Below are positions 37,222 through 51,424 of a DNA stretch of 55,940 bases, in pieces. The stretch lies in the NCBI GenBank assembly GCA_040218145.1, contig JAVJQK010000132.1, forward strand, positions 1-55,940, given 5' to 3'. The first letter of the stretch is position 1; every line of letters begins with the position of its first letter. This DNA comes from Sandaracinaceae bacterium. Its GTDB lineage: Bacteria > Myxococcota_A > Polyangia > Polyangiales > Sandaracinaceae. The notes under the pieces are model-generated. The model was not told the origin of the DNA. It searched no databases and saw nothing but the letters and a program-made list of their open reading frames with translations. A program made the translations under genes and the position numbers.

Positions 37222-38337
37222 TCAGTATCCGCGCCGCATCTCGGCGCGGTCGCCGACCTGCACCTCGCGCGTCGAGCGCGTGATCATGACCGTCGAGGAG
37301 CTCGGCCGCGTGTGCACGACGATCGCCTCCGCGACGATCTCCGCCGGGTACTCCTCGGGCTCGTTCGGCGTCTGCACCGAGGGCCCGAGCGTGTCGGGGC
37401 TGGCGTTGAGGCTGTCGCGCCAACGGTCTCCCACGTCGATGATGAAGAAGCGGTTCCCGACCGCGACGCCCTCCTCGCGGCCCACGGGGAGGAAGACGAT
37501 CTGCTGCTCACCGAGCAACAGCCGCGGATGCAGCGTGGCCACCACGCGGCTCTCGATGTCACGGTCCGCGACGCGCGGCGGCACCATGTCGAAGCGCCGC
37601 GGCATCGCCGCCACGCGCATGCCGCGCTCCACCGGGTCGAGCGCCTCCACGATCGTGCCGCGCGCGGTGCGTCGGTCGCGATCGTAGCTCTCCACGCGCA
37701 CCGTGCCGAAGATGCGAACCAGCTCGCCCTCCTCGCCCTCGAAGCGCTCGTCGGCTTCGATCGGCCGGAAGATGGTCCACTCGCCGCTGGGCGTCTGATC
37801 GTAGTCGTCGTCGAACTCGATGTAGATCGGGTCGAAGGGCGCCAGCAGCATGTGGTCCTCGGGGGATCCCACCACGACCCCGGAGGAGTCGAGGGCGTCT
37901 CGATCGAGGAAACCCTCCTGCCGCAGAAACACCGTGCCGCTCTGCATCGTGCGCGCGGGCGACACCACGCGGGCGCCCGAGCCGTCGTCGATGACCACGC
38001 CCTCCCCCGGAGGCAAGAGCCGCAGCGTGTCGAGCGGGTAGATCCAGTGCGGGTTCGTGATCTCGGGGTTGTAGGACCACACGCGCGGCCACTCCCAGGG
38101 GTTCCCGTAGAAGCGCCCCGTGACGTCCCAGAGCGTGTCGCCCCGTCGCACGGTGTAGGTCTGCGGGATCATCCGGCTGCGCACGTTGCCGCTGATGCGC
38201 ACGCCCTCTCGGTTGCGCGCGGCCGCCTCGAGGCTCTGCGGCTGGTCCTCGTACACGCCCGTCTGGGCGTCGGCCACGGCGGGCGCGCTCCCGAGGGCGA
38301 AGGCGATCAGAAGGGTCCGAACGACGCGCTTGCTCAT
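37222..38337 (-). CDS. Exported LysM-domain protein
   Basis: A 371-residue exported protein with signal peptide MSKRVVRTLLIAFALGSAPA (cleavage after VADA likely). One LysM domain (about 58-110) reads YTVRRGDTLWDVTGRFYGNP followed by WEWPRVWSYNPEITNPHW, typical of peptidoglycan-binding LysM. The remaining 250 residues are beta-rich with no catalytic motif seen (RIFGTVRVESYDRD, VVATLHPRLLLGEQQIVFL). Similar LysM proteins with long C-termini occur in myxobacterial envelopes. Its start overlaps the TPR lipoprotein stop by 4 bp, so the two are coupled. A composite repeat element begins at its stop codon. Confidence 0.85.
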   Translation of the reverse strand: MSKRVVRTLLIAFALGSAPAVADAQTGVYEDQPQSLEAAARNREGVRISGNVRSRMIPQTYTVRRGDTLWDVTGRFYGNPWEWPRVWSYNPEITNPHWIYPLDTLRLLPPGEGVVIDDGSGARVVSPARTMQSGTVFLRQEGFLDRDALDSSGVVVGSPEDHMLLAPFDPIYIEFDDDYDQTPSGEWTIFRPIEADERFEGEEGELVRIFGTVRVESYDRDRRTARGTIVEALDPVERGMRVAAMPRRFDMVPPRVADRDIESRVVATLHPRLLLGEQQIVFLPVGREEGVAVGNRFFIIDVGDRWRDSLNASPDTLGPSVQTPNEPEEYPAEIVAEAIVVHTRPSSSTVMITRSTREVQVGDRAEMRRGY

Positions 38338-39323
38338 GCGTCCTCCCGCGACGCCATGCGCGCCGCCATGCTGTCGGGGTACTGCGCGCGGAGGCGCTCG
38401 AAGACGCGGCGCGCGCGATCGCGCTGCCCGAGCCGCTCGTAGCAGAGACCGATGCGCAGCAGCGCGTCGGGCACCTTGTTGCCATGAGGATAGCGCTCGA
38501 TCAGCGCGCTGAAGGCACGGAGCGCCCGCCGATGGTCGCGGCGCATGTAGTGGATCTCGGCGCGCCAGTACATCGCGTTGTCGGCGTACGGGTGCCGCGG
38601 GTGGTCGCGCAGGAACGCCTCGAACCCGGCCAGCGCCTCTGGCGCCTGACGCGCCGTCAGGTGCGCCAGCGCGGCTCGATAGGCCACCACGCCGGGATCG
38701 CTCAGCTCGGGCTGCACCCCTCGAGGGCTCGTGACCACGGCGGTCTGGGCCGACGCCGGCGCCGCGCTCTCGAGGGCGGGCGCCACGGTGACGGGCTGCA
38801 GCGGGATCGCGGGGACCGACTCGTCGACGGGGAGGCGAACGGCGGCGGCGGGCGGCGCCTCCACCATGATCGGCGCGTCGGGGCCCGGCAGCACGGCCAC
38901 GTCCGACGACGCGGCCGGGCGCGCGGTGCCATAGAGCCGGAGCACCGGGCGCGGCGCCTGGGCCTGGGACGCGGGCGGCTCCCACGCCTCCTGGTCCTCC
39001 GTGGGCCGGTCCTCCGTCGGCGCCTCTTCTTCGGCCGGAGCACAGCGCTCGGCGATCCGCACGCTGCGCGTCGCCTCGGCTTCCCGCATCGCTTCGACGT
39101 CGCCGCGCAGGCTCCGCGCCTCGGCGCGCGCGAGCCCGAGCTGCGCCTCGAGCTCCCGGACACGGCCCTGGGCCTGGGCGAGGGCCTCGGCGTCGCGCGA
39201 CTCCACCTCCGCCGACGCCTGCTCCGCCGCCCGCGTCGCCGACGGGGTTTGCGTCGCAGGACGAGCGGCGGGCGCGCAGCCGCCGAGGGCGAGGACGAGA
39301 GAAACGATCAAGCGGCGCTTCAC
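38334..39323 (-). CDS. CpoB/YbgF-like TPR lipoprotein
   Basis: A 329-residue predicted lipoprotein (MKRRLIVSLVLALGGC, lipobox LGGC). Residues of about 30-85 form a coiled coil (EALAQAQGRVRELEAQLGLA). A Pro/Ala-rich linker (about 95-205) follows, then tetratricopeptide repeats (about 210-329) with AYRAALAHLTARQAPEALAG, the YADNAMYWRAEIHY helix and ALLRIGLCYERLGQRDRARR. Coiled coil plus C-terminal TPR is the CpoB/YbgF layout, which couples peptidoglycan synthesis to the Tol-Pal system. No tol gene is in the window. It is coupled to the LysM gene. Confidence 0.8.
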   Translation of the reverse strand: MKRRLIVSLVLALGGCAPAARPATQTPSATRAAEQASAEVESRDAEALAQAQGRVRELEAQLGLARAEARSLRGDVEAMREAEATRSVRIAERCAPAEEEAPTEDRPTEDQEAWEPPASQAQAPRPVLRLYGTARPAASSDVAVLPGPDAPIMVEAPPAAAVRLPVDESVPAIPLQPVTVAPALESAAPASAQTAVVTSPRGVQPELSDPGVVAYRAALAHLTARQAPEALAGFEAFLRDHPRHPYADNAMYWRAEIHYMRRDHRRALRAFSALIERYPHGNKVPDALLRIGLCYERLGQRDRARRVFERLRAQYPDSMAARMASREDA

Positions 39324-39364
39324 GATGGGTCTCCGAGCGCGCGGACAGCCGCCGCGCAGAGACG

Positions 39365-39394
39365 ATCGTAGGGAGCGCGCCCGATCCCCGTCAA
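39365..39394 (-). promoter_or_regulatory. Sigma70-type promoter for the TPR-LysM gene pair
   Basis: On the minus strand TTGACG (39389-39394), an 18-bp spacer and TACGAT (39365-39370) lie 41 bp before the ATG at 39323. A run of six T directly precedes the -35 box. Confidence 0.55.
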
Positions 39395-39401
39395 AAAAGG
39401 G

Positions 39402-40232
39402 TCACGTCGCGCGGGACGGAACGGCGCGCGAGCGCTGCCACTCCACGCCGACGGGCTGACGGGCGGGCGTCCTAACCGCGTCTCGCACCGCGGTGCCGAG
39501 AGGCTGGATGGCCAGGAACCACGCGAGGCAGAGCCCGCCGCCGACCGTGCTCAGGGTGCCGAAGGGGGGCGGCACGAGCGCGATGGCCGTGACGAGCGCG
39601 AGGGAGAGCGCGCCCCCGACGAGGAAGAGCACCAGCAACCGCGCCCGGCCCGCGCACCACGCGATCGGATCGACCATGGAGACGAGCAGCGGACGGTCGT
39701 CCCACGGGCCCAGCGCGTCGTCGCGCCGCTTGCCGTGGACCCACACGCGGTCTCCGCGCCGCACCTCGACCTCCACCTCGCGGGTGTGGCCCTTGAAGCG
39801 GCTCGCGTCGGTCCACGCCGCGTCGAACTCGCCGTCGGAGCTGCAGCCGGCGGCCTCCCGGCTCCGCGCGTCGTCGGTCCAGACCTCGCTCGCGGCGATG
39901 GGCGCGGCGTCGACCGTCACCCGCCCGTCCCCGGTGTCGAGCGCGCCTCCGTGGACCTCGAAGGACTGCGGCCCGTCGGTGAAGAGAATGCGGCTCGGCC
40001 CGCGCGTGGTGACCGCCCTGCCCGTCTGGGCCACGTGCCGGCGCGCGAAGACGCCCGCGTCGGTCTCTGCGACCTCGCCCTCCACGAGCTCGCCGCGCGC
40101 CTTCGAGGCGGCGAACATCTTCCGGAGGGCGCCGATCGCGCGGAGCTGCTTCCAGGCGACCGCGAGCACGAGGGCACCGTTGAGCCAGAGGACGCCCAGG
40201 GCGAAGAGCCCCATGATCTCCTTGGTCAACAC
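39402..40232 (-). CDS. Membrane protein of unknown function
   Basis: A 276-residue protein not recognised with confidence. It has an N-terminal hydrophobic helix (about 8-27) and a soluble domain of about 160 residues (FARRHVAQTGRAVTTRGPS, EVEVEVRRGDRVWVHGKRRD). Two hydrophobic helices follow near 195-215 and 225-245. The layout, with a beta domain between helices, is reminiscent of GIDE-domain proteins, but I cannot confirm it. The start may be GTG at 40232 or ATG at 40214. It lies 6 bp after the desaturase gene on the same strand, so it probably belongs to that transcript. Confidence 0.6.
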   Translation of the reverse strand: MLTKEIMGLFALGVLWLNGALVLAVAWKQLRAIGALRKMFAASKARGELVEGEVAETDAGVFARRHVAQTGRAVTTRGPSRILFTDGPQSFEVHGGALDTGDGRVTVDAAPIAASEVWTDDARSREAAGCSSDGEFDAAWTDASRFKGHTREVEVEVRRGDRVWVHGKRRDDALGPWDDRPLLVSMVDPIAWCAGRARLLVLFLVGGALSLALVTAIALVPPPFGTLSTVGGGLCLAWFLAIQPLGTAVRDAVRTPARQPVGVEWQRSRAVPSRAT

Positions 40233-40238
40233 GGCCGT

Positions 40239-41222
40239 TCAGCTCGCGAGCGCTTCGGCTTCGGCCTCCGCGCGCCGCACCTCTCGCGCCTCGAGCCCGC
40301 TGGCTCGCTGCCCCCGCTCCGCCTGCGCCACGTCCCGCGTCCGGGGCCGCGAGTAGCGGAAGAAGAAGCTCCGCAGCAGGTACAGGACCATGCTCGGCTC
40401 GTTCAGGCTCGGGTCCGTGCGCGCCCCGCACTCGCGATCATGGACCTCGTCGAGCACCGACCAGTGCAGGCCCGCTCGGTTGTGATGGATGGTGTGGTAG
40501 CCGTTGTTGCACATCACCCAGTTGAAAGCGCGCCCGACGAAGTTGCGGGAGTGGTTCCACTCCGACGTGACGTCGCACCCGTCGTGCTGGATGAGGTTGA
40601 TGCGCAGGATGCCGCGCGCGCCCCACAGCTGTGGCAGCACGACGAAGAAGAGCGCCGTCCAGAAGTCGAAGACGAGGAGCGCGCCCGTCAGGCCGAAGGC
40701 GAAGGCCTGCTCGAGCCCGTACTGGCGTCGGAAATCGCGCTGCCGCGTGGTGCGGGCCCAGCGGGAGACGCCGTTGAAGGTGTTCGGCCCGACCACGTTG
40801 GGGAAGTGGACGAGGTTGAGGAGGTGCCAGCGGAAGTCGACGTTCTCGGGCGCCGCCCAGTCGGGCTGCCCGTCGTCGTCGAAGTGGTGGTGCACCAGGT
40901 TGTGCGAGGCGATGTTCGCCGACGCCGGGTAGAGGGCGCCGAAGCTCAGCACGCCCCGGAAGAGGCGGTTGAGGCGCTTGCTCTTGAAGATCCCCTTGTG
41001 CAGGTGGTTGTGGATCACCACCGCGTTGAGGAAGCTGAGCCAGCAGGCGAACAGAAAGAAAAACACATTGCGGCACGGCGGCACGAAGTACATGGCAGAG
41101 AGCACCGCCCAATACGTCGCGACGATCGCGATCTGACGGTAGTCAGCCACGTTGTGCAGCAACCGGTCGCCCCGCCCCCGCGGGAGGGTCCGTCGCCGGC
41201 CCGTCTGCGCGTCGCTCGCCAC
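40239..41222 (-). CDS. Fatty acid desaturase (first of two)
   Basis: A 327-residue integral membrane di-iron desaturase. Three histidine boxes are visible: HNHLHK near 72-77, HNLVHHHF near 107-114 and NNGYHTIHHN near 241-250; hydrophobic helices surround them. These enzymes introduce double bonds into acyl chains or hydroxylate lipids. The start is a GTG at 41222; the Arg-rich N-terminus is cytoplasmic. The gene is 27 bp after the second desaturase gene on the same strand, so they are probably one transcript. Position of desaturation is unknown. Confidence 0.9.
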   Translation of the reverse strand: MASDAQTGRRRTLPRGRGDRLLHNVADYRQIAIVATYWAVLSAMYFVPPCRNVFFFLFACWLSFLNAVVIHNHLHKGIFKSKRLNRLFRGVLSFGALYPASANIASHNLVHHHFDDDGQPDWAAPENVDFRWHLLNLVHFPNVVGPNTFNGVSRWARTTRQRDFRRQYGLEQAFAFGLTGALLVFDFWTALFFVVLPQLWGARGILRINLIQHDGCDVTSEWNHSRNFVGRAFNWVMCNNGYHTIHHNRAGLHWSVLDEVHDRECGARTDPSLNEPSMVLYLLRSFFFRYSRPRTRDVAQAERGQRASGLEAREVRRAEAEAEALAS

Positions 41223-41249
41223 GTTCCTTCTCCCCCCCGGCCGCGCTCG

Positions 41250-42104
41250 CTACGCCGCGGCCGCGACCTCGTCCTCCGGCTCCACCCGGCGGGGCTCGCC
41301 GACCCGCATGTGCTCCGGCGCCTTCATGGGGTTGAAGAGCATCGCCAGCTTGTGGTGGGTGCCGTGGTAGTAGATGCCGAAGAAGATCCGGTTGCCGATC
41401 CAGTACCAGCCGTAGTCCAGGTCGGCCGGCTCGATGGCGTACTCGCTCCGGTGCGCGTTGTGCCCCGCCCAGTTGAAGTGGATCACGAAGAGCGCCGCCC
41501 CGACGAACGCGGGCAGGTAGAGCAGGAAGAACCCGGCCGGCCCGAGGAGGGTGAACCACGCGACGAAGAGCAGGAGCCCGCTCGTGAAGCTCAGGCGCGA
41601 GCGCCAGATCTCGTAGCGGCGGGTCTCTTCGTTGTCGCCGTAGAGCTCGTAGTACTGCTGGCGCAGCTGGAGCTCGACGTTGATCAGCGTGCGGAACGCG
41701 TAGCGCCAGTAGCCGCGCGTCGCCGGATGCGGATCTTTCTCCGGGTCGTCGGTGTGGCGGTGGTGACGCCGGTGCACGATCTCCCAGGAGGCGAACTTGG
41801 TGCCCACGATGGCGCCGCAGATCTCTCCCACGATGCGGTTGATCGCCTTGGGGAAGTTCCCGTGGGAGGCGTTGTGAATGAACACGTGCGCCATGATCAC
41901 GGCGTAGAGCGCGACCGGGAACAGGCCGAGCTGCCACAACGCCGGCTCGGGCAGCAGGCCCTGCCAGCCCGTGGCCACCATGGCAAAGATGGCCGCGAGG
42001 CAGAGGCACGCCCAGACGGTGTCGTACCAAAAGTAGAATGTCGGATGCCGCTTGAACTGTGCAAACGGTGCCGAGATTAGAGACGCCTTGATCGCGCTCA
42101 CCAT
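41250..42104 (-). CDS. Fatty acid desaturase (second)
   Basis: A 284-residue membrane di-iron enzyme. Histidine boxes are HNASHGN, HRRHHRHTDDPEKD and HGTHHKLAML, plus FNWAGHNAHRSEYA between them. Hydrophobic helices flank them. An AAGGAG ribosome site 4 bp upstream supports the ATG at 42104 over earlier in-frame codons. The upstream region holds a palindrome and an AT-rich -10-like box, hinting at regulation, for example by temperature or fatty acids (inference). The substrate is unknown; the pair of unlike desaturases may act in sequence. Confidence 0.9.
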   Translation of the reverse strand: MVSAIKASLISAPFAQFKRHPTFYFWYDTVWACLCLAAIFAMVATGWQGLLPEPALWQLGLFPVALYAVIMAHVFIHNASHGNFPKAINRIVGEICGAIVGTKFASWEIVHRRHHRHTDDPEKDPHPATRGYWRYAFRTLINVELQLRQQYYELYGDNEETRRYEIWRSRLSFTSGLLLFVAWFTLLGPAGFFLLYLPAFVGAALFVIHFNWAGHNAHRSEYAIEPADLDYGWYWIGNRIFFGIYYHGTHHKLAMLFNPMKAPEHMRVGEPRRVEPEDEVAAAA

Positions 42105-42178
42105 CAACTCCTTCGCGAAGGCGGGACGACCCTGGCCGGTAACCGTCCGCGAATCAAGCTCCGGCCGTGTGGACCCTG

Positions 42179-42194
42179 CCGATAGCACTATCGG
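42179..42194. promoter_or_regulatory. Operator-like palindrome upstream of the desaturase genes
   Basis: CCGATA (42179-42184), a GCAC centre and TATCGG (42189-42194). It lies about 75 bp before the second desaturase start. A TAGAAT box (minus strand, 42222-42227) is 27 bp upstream of the palindrome and may be the -10 of the desaturase promoter; no good -35 box is seen, which fits activator dependence. Confidence 0.4.
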
Positions 42195-42291
42195 TACCAC
42201 CGTCGGGGCAGTGGGGGAGATATTCTATTTTGTCCCGCTTTTCCAGTGATCTGCGGACATTGGCTCATCCAGTCCGGGTGCCGGGTGCGGA

Positions 42292-42315
42292 ACCTCGGTT
42301 CACACCTCGGTGCAC
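42292..42315. repeat. 12-bp direct repeat upstream of the desaturase promoter
   Basis: ACCTCGGTTCAC (42292-42303) is repeated as ACCTCGGTGCAC (42304-42315), one difference, about 65-90 bp upstream of the -10-like box. It also lies directly 3' of the FKBP gene. The rest of 42105-42339 holds no gene. Confidence 0.5.
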
Positions 42316-42339
42316 ACCGTGCGGATCGGTCACAGCCGC

Positions 42340-43284
42340 TCATTCCCCGATACTCAGCAGCTCGATGTCGAACACGAGCATGCCCTGCGGGCCGCGGGGG
42401 CGGCCCTCGTACGCGAGCGCGGCCGGGATCCAGAAGCGACGCTTCTCTCCCTCGACCATCAGCTGCACGCCCTCCGTCCACCCGGCGATCACCCGGTCGA
42501 GCCGGAAGGAGGCCGGCTCACCGCGCGTCAGTGAGCTGTCGAAGAGCTCGCCGTCCTCCGCCCGCCAGCCCGCGTAGTGCACCTGCACGGTGTCGGAGGC
42601 GGCCGGGTGACGCGTGCCCTCCCCCGCCTCGAGCACGATCGACGCGAGCCCCGACTCGGTGCGCGCGGCGCCCCGCGGCGGCGCGCTGACGTTCGGCGGG
42701 GTATCGGGCGCGGAGTGCACCGCGAGGAGCTCCACGTCGAAGACGAGCATGCCCTGCGGACCGGGTCGCCCCTCGTAGGCGAGCTCCGCGGGCACCCAGA
42801 GCCGGCGCTTCTCCCCGACGACCATCAGCTGGAGGCCCTCCTGCCAGCCGGGGATCACGCGCTCGAGCGTGAAGCTCGCGGGGCGGCCGCGGCGGATGGA
42901 GCTGTCGAAGAGCTCGCCGTCCTCCGCGCGCCAACCGCTGTACTGGACCGTGACTCCGTCCTGCGGGCCCGGGTGCACGTCGCCGGTCCCCGCCTGCAGC
43001 ACGCGGGAGGCCAGGCCGCTCTCGGTGCGCTCGGCCGTCGCGGGGGGCGCCGCCACGTCGTCCGGGGCGGGGAGCGAGGGCGGGCGCGCGGCCTCCGGAG
43101 GGCGCCCGGGCTCGGCCGCCGCGTTGCGACGCGCGTCGGAGGGGGGCGCCCTCCGCTCCGGCGCCTCGGCCGCCGGGGCGTCACGGGACGGGAGGCGAGC
43201 CGGCGGCTCGTCTCGGTCGCAGCCCGCCAGCGCGAGGGCGAGCGAGAGCGACAGGAGCGTGGTTCGGGTGGTCGTTCGGGCCAT
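42340..43284 (-). CDS. Tandem FKBP-type peptidyl-prolyl isomerase lipoprotein
   Basis: A 314-residue predicted lipoprotein (MARTTTRTTLLSLSLALA then LAGC). After a Pro/Ala/Arg linker come two FKBP domains of about 100 residues each. Both repeat VQYSGWRAEDGELFDSS or VHYAGWRAEDGELFDSS, VIPGWQEGLQLMVVGEKRR and PGPQGMLVFDVELL, with the usual AYEGRPGPQG or AYEGRPRGPQ ligand-pocket loop. Each domain keeps the Trp of the active site (PGW, AGW) but Ile/Val positions vary. Two domains in one small lipoprotein suggest a periplasmic folding factor. Start chosen by the signal sequence. Confidence 0.92.
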   Translation of the reverse strand: MARTTTRTTLLSLSLALALAGCDRDEPPARLPSRDAPAAEAPERRAPPSDARRNAAAEPGRPPEAARPPSLPAPDDVAAPPATAERTESGLASRVLQAGTGDVHPGPQDGVTVQYSGWRAEDGELFDSSIRRGRPASFTLERVIPGWQEGLQLMVVGEKRRLWVPAELAYEGRPGPQGMLVFDVELLAVHSAPDTPPNVSAPPRGAARTESGLASIVLEAGEGTRHPAASDTVQVHYAGWRAEDGELFDSSLTRGEPASFRLDRVIAGWTEGVQLMVEGEKRRFWIPAALAYEGRPRGPQGMLVFDIELLSIGE

Positions 43285-43388
43285 CGGGGAGGCTGCGTAG
43301 CGGACCCTCACGACGCTGTCGAGCGACCTCGCTTCCTCTGGCATACTCGCCAGGTGGGGCCGAGGGGTCGTGGGGCGGAGGGCCGAAG

Positions 43389-44180
43389 GTGAAAGCAGAG
43401 GTGCAGCTGGTGCGCGAGGTGCTCGAGGGGGCGCTCGCGCCCGCCGTCGCCACCTCCGTGCTCTTCGAGGCGCTCGACCGCTGGGACCGCGGCATCCCCG
43501 CCGACGCGGGCGAGGTGCTCGAGCTCGTGCGCGGCCCGCTGGCCTTGGCTCTGGCGCGCAAGCTCGACGAAGACGGCGCGTCTCAGCTCGTGGCGATCCT
43601 CGAGGCGAGGCTGGTCCAGAGCGCCCCGCCCCCCTCGTCATCCGACGCGGCGTCGGACTCGGACTTCGAGGTGGACGTCGAGATCGACCTCGAGGAGGAC
43701 CTGGTCTCCCCGTTCGTCGACGCCGAGGACGAGCTGACCAGCACCACGCAGATGGCGGCCGTCTCGCACCCCGTCTCGGTCCTGGTGGTGAGCGGCGAGC
43801 CGCAGTTCGGCCTCCTGCTGAAGGCCACGCTGGGCGAGGACCGCGTGCACACCCTCACGGTGAAGGACGACGCCGCGCTCCGGCACGCCACGTTCTCGGC
43901 CAACCCTCAGCTCGTCGTGGTCGACGCGACGGCGCCGCCGAACATGCGCTCGGACGAGCTGGCCGCGGCGCTGACGCGTCTGCCGGACGCGACCCTGCCC
44001 GTGCTGTGGGCGCTCGACACGCCGTTCGGTCGCGAGACGCGGAGCCAGATCCAGGGAGGGCACCCTCAGAGCGGCGGCATGCGCACGCTCTTCCTCGAGC
44101 GGGAGGAGGGCATCGAGCCGCTCCTCGACCTGATCCTGAGCCGCTTCCGTCGGCGCAGCACCATCCCGCCGCCTTCCTGA
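43389..44180 (+). CDS. Protein with a degenerate receiver domain
   Basis: A 263-residue soluble protein. The N-terminal helical part (about 1-80) is unrecognised (VREVLEGALAPAVATSVLFE). An acidic linker precedes a receiver-like domain (about 128-255). The phospho-acceptor position is kept (LVVVDATAPPN), but the acidic pair is replaced (VLVVSGEPQF) and the usual Thr and Lys are absent. So phosphorylation by normal two-component transfer is doubtful; protein interaction is more likely. The start is GTG with a weak upstream GAAGG. Convergent with the SDR gene (2 bp apart). Confidence 0.7.
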   Translation: MKAEVQLVREVLEGALAPAVATSVLFEALDRWDRGIPADAGEVLELVRGPLALALARKLDEDGASQLVAILEARLVQSAPPPSSSDAASDSDFEVDVEIDLEEDLVSPFVDAEDELTSTTQMAAVSHPVSVLVVSGEPQFGLLLKATLGEDRVHTLTVKDDAALRHATFSANPQLVVVDATAPPNMRSDELAAALTRLPDATLPVLWALDTPFGRETRSQIQGGHPQSGGMRTLFLEREEGIEPLLDLILSRFRRRSTIPPPS

Positions 44181-44182
44181 GC

Positions 44183-47005
<2,823 letters not shown>

Positions 47006-47014
47006 CGCGCAGCC

Positions 47015-48205
47015 TCACGCCGGCGAGGCGCCCTGCGCGCGGAGCTCACGGATGCGGCGGCGCAGCGGGGCGATGAAGTCCATCGAGACGGTGCGCGTGC
47101 TCGTCTTGACCGCCCGGCCCGTGTGCCACTTGCTCAGCGCGAGGCGCGCGACCGCGCGCACGAACTCCACGCCCAGCTTGCCCTTGCGGAAGTAGGCCGT
47201 GAGCCCGCCGAACGCGCTCGCCACCAGCTCCAGCTCCGCCTTGGTGAGGTGGCCGAGCGCGACCTCGTCGAGCAGGTGACTGCGAATGATCTTGCCGCGG
47301 CGTCGGACGAGCACGATCACGATGGCGAGGAACGCCGCGACGAACAGGAGCCAGAGCGGGAGCATGATGAAGAGGAAGATCAGGCCTCCGACCTCGCTCG
47401 AGCCCAGCACGATGGCCGTGCCGTTCCACACCGCGTGCAGGAAGACGGCCGCCGCGTAGCCGAGGACGGGCGCGATCGGGCGGAGCCAGACCTTGTCGGT
47501 CTCGCGCGCGATCCCGATGCCGATCCCCGTCATCGACGTGTAGAGGGGGTGCCCCCACGGCGCGAGCACGCCGCGCACGACGAAGGTCCCGATCATGCCG
47601 CCCGCGCCCGCCTCGAGGCCCGCGTTGGCGTAGTAGATGACGTTCTCGACCGCCGCGAAGCCGATGGCGCAGAAGGTGGCGTAGATGATCCCGTCCACCA
47701 CCCCGTCGAACTCACGCCGGAGGAAGTAGAAGAAGCCGAGTACGAGCACGCCCTTGGTGGCCTCCTCGATGATCGGGGCGCTGACCACGGTGCTGATGAT
47801 CTCGCCCGCCTCGCCGCCGATGATGCCCCCGACGAGGGTGTTGACCACCGCGCTCACGCCGCAGGCCGCGATCGCGCCCCAGGCGAGCGCCATGAGCAAC
47901 GCGTAGGCGGGCTCGGGATCGTAGCGGTCGAGCAGGCGCGGCACCGTCAGGTAGACGAGCGCCGCGGGGAACGCGAGGCACGCCCCGACCGCCATCGCGA
48001 TCAGCGTGCCCACGCCCTGGGTCGCGAGGGGCAGGATGATGAAGAGCAGGAAGAGGAGCACGACGCCGCCGAGCATCGCGACGCCGTAGCAGCCGCAGCC
48101 GATCCGACGGCGCACCCGCTCCGGGTCCGGCATCGCGCTCGCGCCCGCGGGGCCTGCGCCGTAGGGCGGGCCAGCTGGTCCAGGTGGGCCCTGCGGCGGA
48201 TACAT
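47015..48205 (-). CDS. PrsW family intramembrane metalloprotease
   Basis: A 396-residue polytopic membrane protease. A Pro/Gly-rich N-terminus is followed by about eight hydrophobic helices. Motifs are APIIEEATKG (catalytic Glu-Glu), ENVIYYANAG, APWGHPLYTSMTG and FLHAVWNG, all typical of PrsW, which in Bacillus cleaves the anti-sigma factor RsiW. A soluble tail of about 90 residues after the last helix is not part of the core. It lies 19 bp after accA on the same strand. No anti-sigma factor gene is nearby. Confidence 0.9.
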   Translation of the reverse strand: MYPPQGPPGPAGPPYGAGPAGASAMPDPERVRRRIGCGCYGVAMLGGVVLLFLLFIILPLATQGVGTLIAMAVGACLAFPAALVYLTVPRLLDRYDPEPAYALLMALAWGAIAACGVSAVVNTLVGGIIGGEAGEIISTVVSAPIIEEATKGVLVLGFFYFLRREFDGVVDGIIYATFCAIGFAAVENVIYYANAGLEAGAGGMIGTFVVRGVLAPWGHPLYTSMTGIGIGIARETDKVWLRPIAPVLGYAAAVFLHAVWNGTAIVLGSSEVGGLIFLFIMLPLWLLFVAAFLAIVIVLVRRRGKIIRSHLLDEVALGHLTKAELELVASAFGGLTAYFRKGKLGVEFVRAVARLALSKWHTGRAVKTSTRTVSMDFIAPLRRRIRELRAQGASPA

Positions 48206-48224
48206 CGCCGCGACCTTACTCGCC

Positions 48225-49175
<951 letters not shown>

Positions 49176-49215
49176 GACGGATCGAGCGGGGTTCTTTCGC
49201 GGCCGGCGGCCCGCG

Positions 49216-51021
<1,806 letters not shown>

Positions 51022-51109
51022 GACAGCGCGAGGCTGCGTGGATGCTACCCACCCCTTCGTCGCACGTAAAGCCGTGATTCTGCCCTCTTCCACCTTTCCC
51101 AACCGTCGC

Positions 51110-51138
51110 TTGCCCGGCGGGGGCCTCGGCGCTATCTT
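51110..51138 (+). promoter_or_regulatory. Sigma70-type promoter for rpoZ
   Basis: TTGCCC at 51110-51115, 17-bp spacer, TATCTT at 51133-51138, ending 33 bp before the rpoZ ATG. A GGAG ribosome site follows at 51159-51162. Confidence 0.5.
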
Positions 51139-51171
51139 CCGCGGCCCTTTCCTGCACTGGAGCGACTGAGC

Positions 51172-51417
51172 ATGGCCCGCGTAACCGTCGAAGACTGCCT
51201 CGAGCACGAAGAGAACCGCTTCGCACTGGTCATCCTGGCCGCCAAGCGCTGCCGGCAGATCATGAAGGGCGCCCCCGCCCTCGTGCACAGCAAGAACCGC
51301 GCGGCCGTCACGGCGCTCCGCGAGATCGCGGACAAGAAGGTCTACTGGAACCGCCCCGTGCGCGAAGCGGTGGACGAGTTCATCGCCGAGCAGAAGAGCG
51401 TCGACGAGCTGCGCTGA
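51172..51417 (+). CDS. rpoZ: RNA polymerase omega subunit
   Basis: An 81-residue omega subunit that helps assemble RNA polymerase. The start [20 protein letters not shown] and the conserved middle [15 protein letters not shown] are family features, with VTALREIAD after them. Its length fits (about 70-90). The gene has its own promoter and ribosome site. Often the neighbour is gmk or spoT, but here a palindromic repeat array starts right after its stop. Confidence 0.95.
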   Translation: MARVTVEDCLEHEENRFALVILAAKRCRQIMKGAPALVHSKNRAAVTALREIADKKVYWNRPVREAVDEFIAEQKSVDELR

Positions 51418-51424
51418 GTTTGCT

